From contig JAAEOP010001009.1 of NCBI GenBank assembly GCA_024223125.1, positions 1 through 7,351 on the forward strand: 7,351 nucleotides of DNA. The letters are read 5' to 3'. Origin of the DNA: Chloroflexota bacterium (lineage in GTDB: Bacteria; Chloroflexota; Anaerolineae; Promineifilales; Promineifilaceae). Shown here piece by piece: positions 5,821-7,351 of this stretch; position 1 is the first letter of the stretch; every line of letters begins with the position of its first letter. The notes under the pieces are model-generated. The model saw only the letters and a list, made by a program, of their open reading frames with translations. It made no database searches and had not been told where the DNA came from. Made by a program: the position numbers and the translations under genes.

Positions 5821-7137
5821 TCAGGCATTGTTATCCTCTGAGAGTAAAATAGATTGATATATTTGTAAAAGCTCGGTCATTTCCGCTTCTAAGGTAATGG
5901 GTGGATCAATATTTTTTTGTAAATTGGGCAATATTTCCGGATTATCAAGAACCATTCTCAATTTTTGGGCTAGATCATTGGCGTTGTTGGGCGCAAATAA
6001 CAGGCCGGTTTTCTGATCGGTCACCAATTCGGCCATCCCGCCCAGGTTAGAGGCAATGACCGGCGTGCGATGAGCGAATGCTTCCAAAATTACATTTGGG
6101 CTATTTTCATACCAAAGCGAAGGAACGACCAACACGTCTATTTCCCGCAACACCCGACTCACTTCATGACGGTCATAAATTCCGGCCAATGCCAGTCGTT
6201 TATCTCCCTCCATTAACTGCCGCAGGCGAGTGGTGTATTCTGGAAAGTGGGTTGTATCGCCGTAGATGCGTACGGTTAGCGGGGCGTCAGGCATTTGTTT
6301 AACCGCTTCGAGTAGCGTGTGAACGCCCTTAAGCTGCGTAATTTGGCCAATGTAGCCCACTCTCAAGTGGGGAGCAACTGTTTTTTCTACCATTTCGGAT
6401 TTCAAATTGGGGAAATCTCGGCCTTGGCGTGAAAAGACAATTCGCCCAGGCTCTACCCCGGCCTCGATAAAAGTGGAGCGCAAAAATTGTGAGGGGCTGA
6501 TAATGGCGTTTACCTGGTTAAGGGTTTGGTGTAAGAAAATGATGCGCTCTTCAACCTTGTGAATTTGTGTTTTCTGCAACCGCCAGAAAATATCCATCAA
6601 GCCGGGCGCAATGTGGCCCGGTAGGCGATAACGACGCTTTTCTTCGCCCAGGCAGCGGGCACAGGTGGCAGCATTAATGGGCAATGTAGAAAGTTGTCCG
6701 TTGCTGCGTAACATTGAGAAACGGGGGCAAAGAAACCAAAAATCGGTCAGGGTCAATACAGTGGAGATGCCAAGTTGGTGGGCCACTCGCAGCACTCGCC
6801 CCGACATCAAATAGCCGCTGATTAGGTGAAAAAGGTCGGGCTGCTGTTCGCCCAGGAACTGTTGCAAATGTTGGCCAAGCCAGGTGTTGTCATATTCCCA
6901 ACGGAACGGGTCAGGCGCGGCAGCCAGGTTAAAGGCAAGCCGGCGTACCGCTACCCCCTCATAGATATCATCTTCCCAGGTGATACCACCTGGGGGACCT
7001 TGATCAATTCGTTCGATACAAACCACCTGAACTTGATGTCCCCGTGCTTGTAGAGCAGCGGCTGTCCGATAGGCACGCCACTCTGCGCCGCCGGTGTAAC
7101 GGGGGGGAAAATGGTGAACAGCGATAACAATTTTCAT
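5821..7137 (-). CDS. GT4 family glycosyltransferase with cysteine-rich insert
   Basis: A 438-residue retaining GT-B glycosyltransferase, probably acting on the lipid-linked glycan at the cytoplasmic membrane face. The N-terminal domain starts MKIVIAVHHFPPRYTGGAEW, with the GGAE loop at 16-19. DFWFLCPRFSMLR (132-144) and CARC (159-162) form a cysteine-bearing insert found in one branch of GT4 enzymes. The C-terminal donor domain shows IISPSQFLRSTFIEAGV (212-228), RVGYIGQITQLKGVHTLLEA (259-278) and VVPSLWYENSPNVILEAF (337-354). The last carries the E-x7-E pair at E344 and E352, followed by TPVIASNLGGMAELV (358-372). The phosphate-binding arginine usual after GYIG is glutamine here (Q265), while K270 is kept; this substitution is not rare in the branch. 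ATG 7137 gives the standard N-terminus, but no ribosome binding site is visible upstream. A C7 tract at 7101-7107 covers codons for P11-P12-R13. It is the first gene of the visible operon. Substrate unknown. Confidence 0.92.
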   Translation of the reverse strand: MKIVIAVHHFPPRYTGGAEWRAYRTAAALQARGHQVQVVCIERIDQGPPGGITWEDDIYEGVAVRRLAFNLAAAPDPFRWEYDNTWLGQHLQQFLGEQQPDLFHLISGYLMSGRVLRVAHQLGISTVLTLTDFWFLCPRFSMLRSNGQLSTLPINAATCARCLGEEKRRYRLPGHIAPGLMDIFWRLQKTQIHKVEERIIFLHQTLNQVNAIISPSQFLRSTFIEAGVEPGRIVFSRQGRDFPNLKSEMVEKTVAPHLRVGYIGQITQLKGVHTLLEAVKQMPDAPLTVRIYGDTTHFPEYTTRLRQLMEGDKRLALAGIYDRHEVSRVLREIDVLVVPSLWYENSPNVILEAFAHRTPVIASNLGGMAELVTDQKTGLLFAPNNANDLAQKLRMVLDNPEILPNLQKNIDPPITLEAEMTELLQIYQSILLSEDNNA

Positions 7138-7351
7138 TTTATAAGTTTTAGCTAGCTTATGTTAGTGTTAATAAACTTTGTAAGTTGATTGTTTTGTCAT
7201 CTGGTCTAGGGCATCGTCCAGACTTAAATTTCGGGTTGTGGAATCAGACCATTTGAGAAAAACTTCTTGGAAATCAAGTCAAGGGGGCTCCAAATGAAGA
7301 AAAACGATGATGCCCCGCTCTAAACTCAAACGTCTTTACCCGAATTCTTAG
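7138..7351. other. Leader region upstream of the operon; no complete gene
   Basis: The 60 bases next to the first GT4 gene are AT-rich and should hold the operon leader, but I cannot pick out a convincing promoter. On the minus strand a 36-codon open frame without a start (7278 to 7168) follows a TGA and ends in TAA. Its translation, including FLKWSDSTTRNLSLDDALDQ, looks protein-like but matches nothing I recognise. On the plus strand AAGGGGG followed 6 bases later by an ATG near 7303 encodes only nine codons (MKKNDDAPL) before a stop. No RNA gene, insertion-sequence end or terminator is evident. Confidence 0.4.

Noticed and set aside
7141..7160. Inverted repeat ATAAG/CTTAT around the palindrome AGCTAGCT, upstream of the first GT4 start
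   Set aside because: The stem is five AT-rich pairs with a ten-base loop, too weak for a terminator, and an eight-base palindrome is expected by chance; no second operator-like copy is present.
7303..7332. Plus-strand ATG with strong AAGGGGG upstream, encoding MKKNDDAPL
   Set aside because: Only nine codons before a stop, no recognisable leader-peptide features or attenuator hairpin, and nothing downstream in the window to regulate.
1..7351. CRISPR arrays, tRNA or rRNA genes, insertion-sequence ends, riboswitches, defence genes
   Set aside because: I looked for spaced direct repeats, cloverleaf ends, terminal inverted repeats and transposase or nuclease motifs on both strands and saw none; the window is ordinary surface-polysaccharide DNA.

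Overview
The window carries one leftward (minus-strand) polysaccharide assembly operon and almost nothing else. Read in the direction of transcription, from right to left, it holds: a family GT4 glycosyltransferase (7137 to 5821), a Wzx-type flippase (5760 to 4240), a GT2 glycosyltransferase (4240 to 3287), a second GT4-type glycosyltransferase of the 'FPYPPDxGxRIR' kind (3287 to 2091), an O-antigen ligase/Wzy-like polymerase (2094 to 595), and a second GT2 enzyme that runs off the left edge (about 569 to 1). The far right, 7138-7351, is a 214-base stretch with no complete gene.

The four genes from the flippase through the polymerase are joined by one-base TGATG or four-base ATGA stop/start overlaps. 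A 60-base gap separates the first GT4 gene from the flippase, and about 25 bases separate the polymerase from the last GT2 gene. Three of the coupled genes have clear purine-rich ribosome binding sites. The two genes that follow a gap (first GT4 and flippase) have none that I can see, and a weak sigma70-like promoter can be drawn in the 60-base gap.

Functionally this is the core of a Wzx/Wzy-dependent pathway. The glycosyltransferases would extend a lipid-linked repeat unit on the cytoplasmic face, Wzx would flip it, and the Wzy_C-domain protein would polymerise it or transfer it to an acceptor. No priming sugar-phosphate transferase, chain-length regulator, export porin or nucleotide-sugar gene is visible, so those would lie outside the window.

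The organism is a bacterium of balanced base composition with free-living-style cell-surface glycan genes. The protein style (GT4 enzymes with GGAEW and CxxC insert motifs, a GT4 enzyme resembling those associated with PEP-CTERM/EpsH loci) would fit Chloroflexota (Anaerolineae-like) or another environmental lineage, but that is only an impression. I see no novel system here. The points most worth checking are the missing start codon or frameshift of the leftmost GT2 gene, two C7 tracts inside glycosyltransferase genes, and a G-quadruplex-type motif in the leftmost gene.
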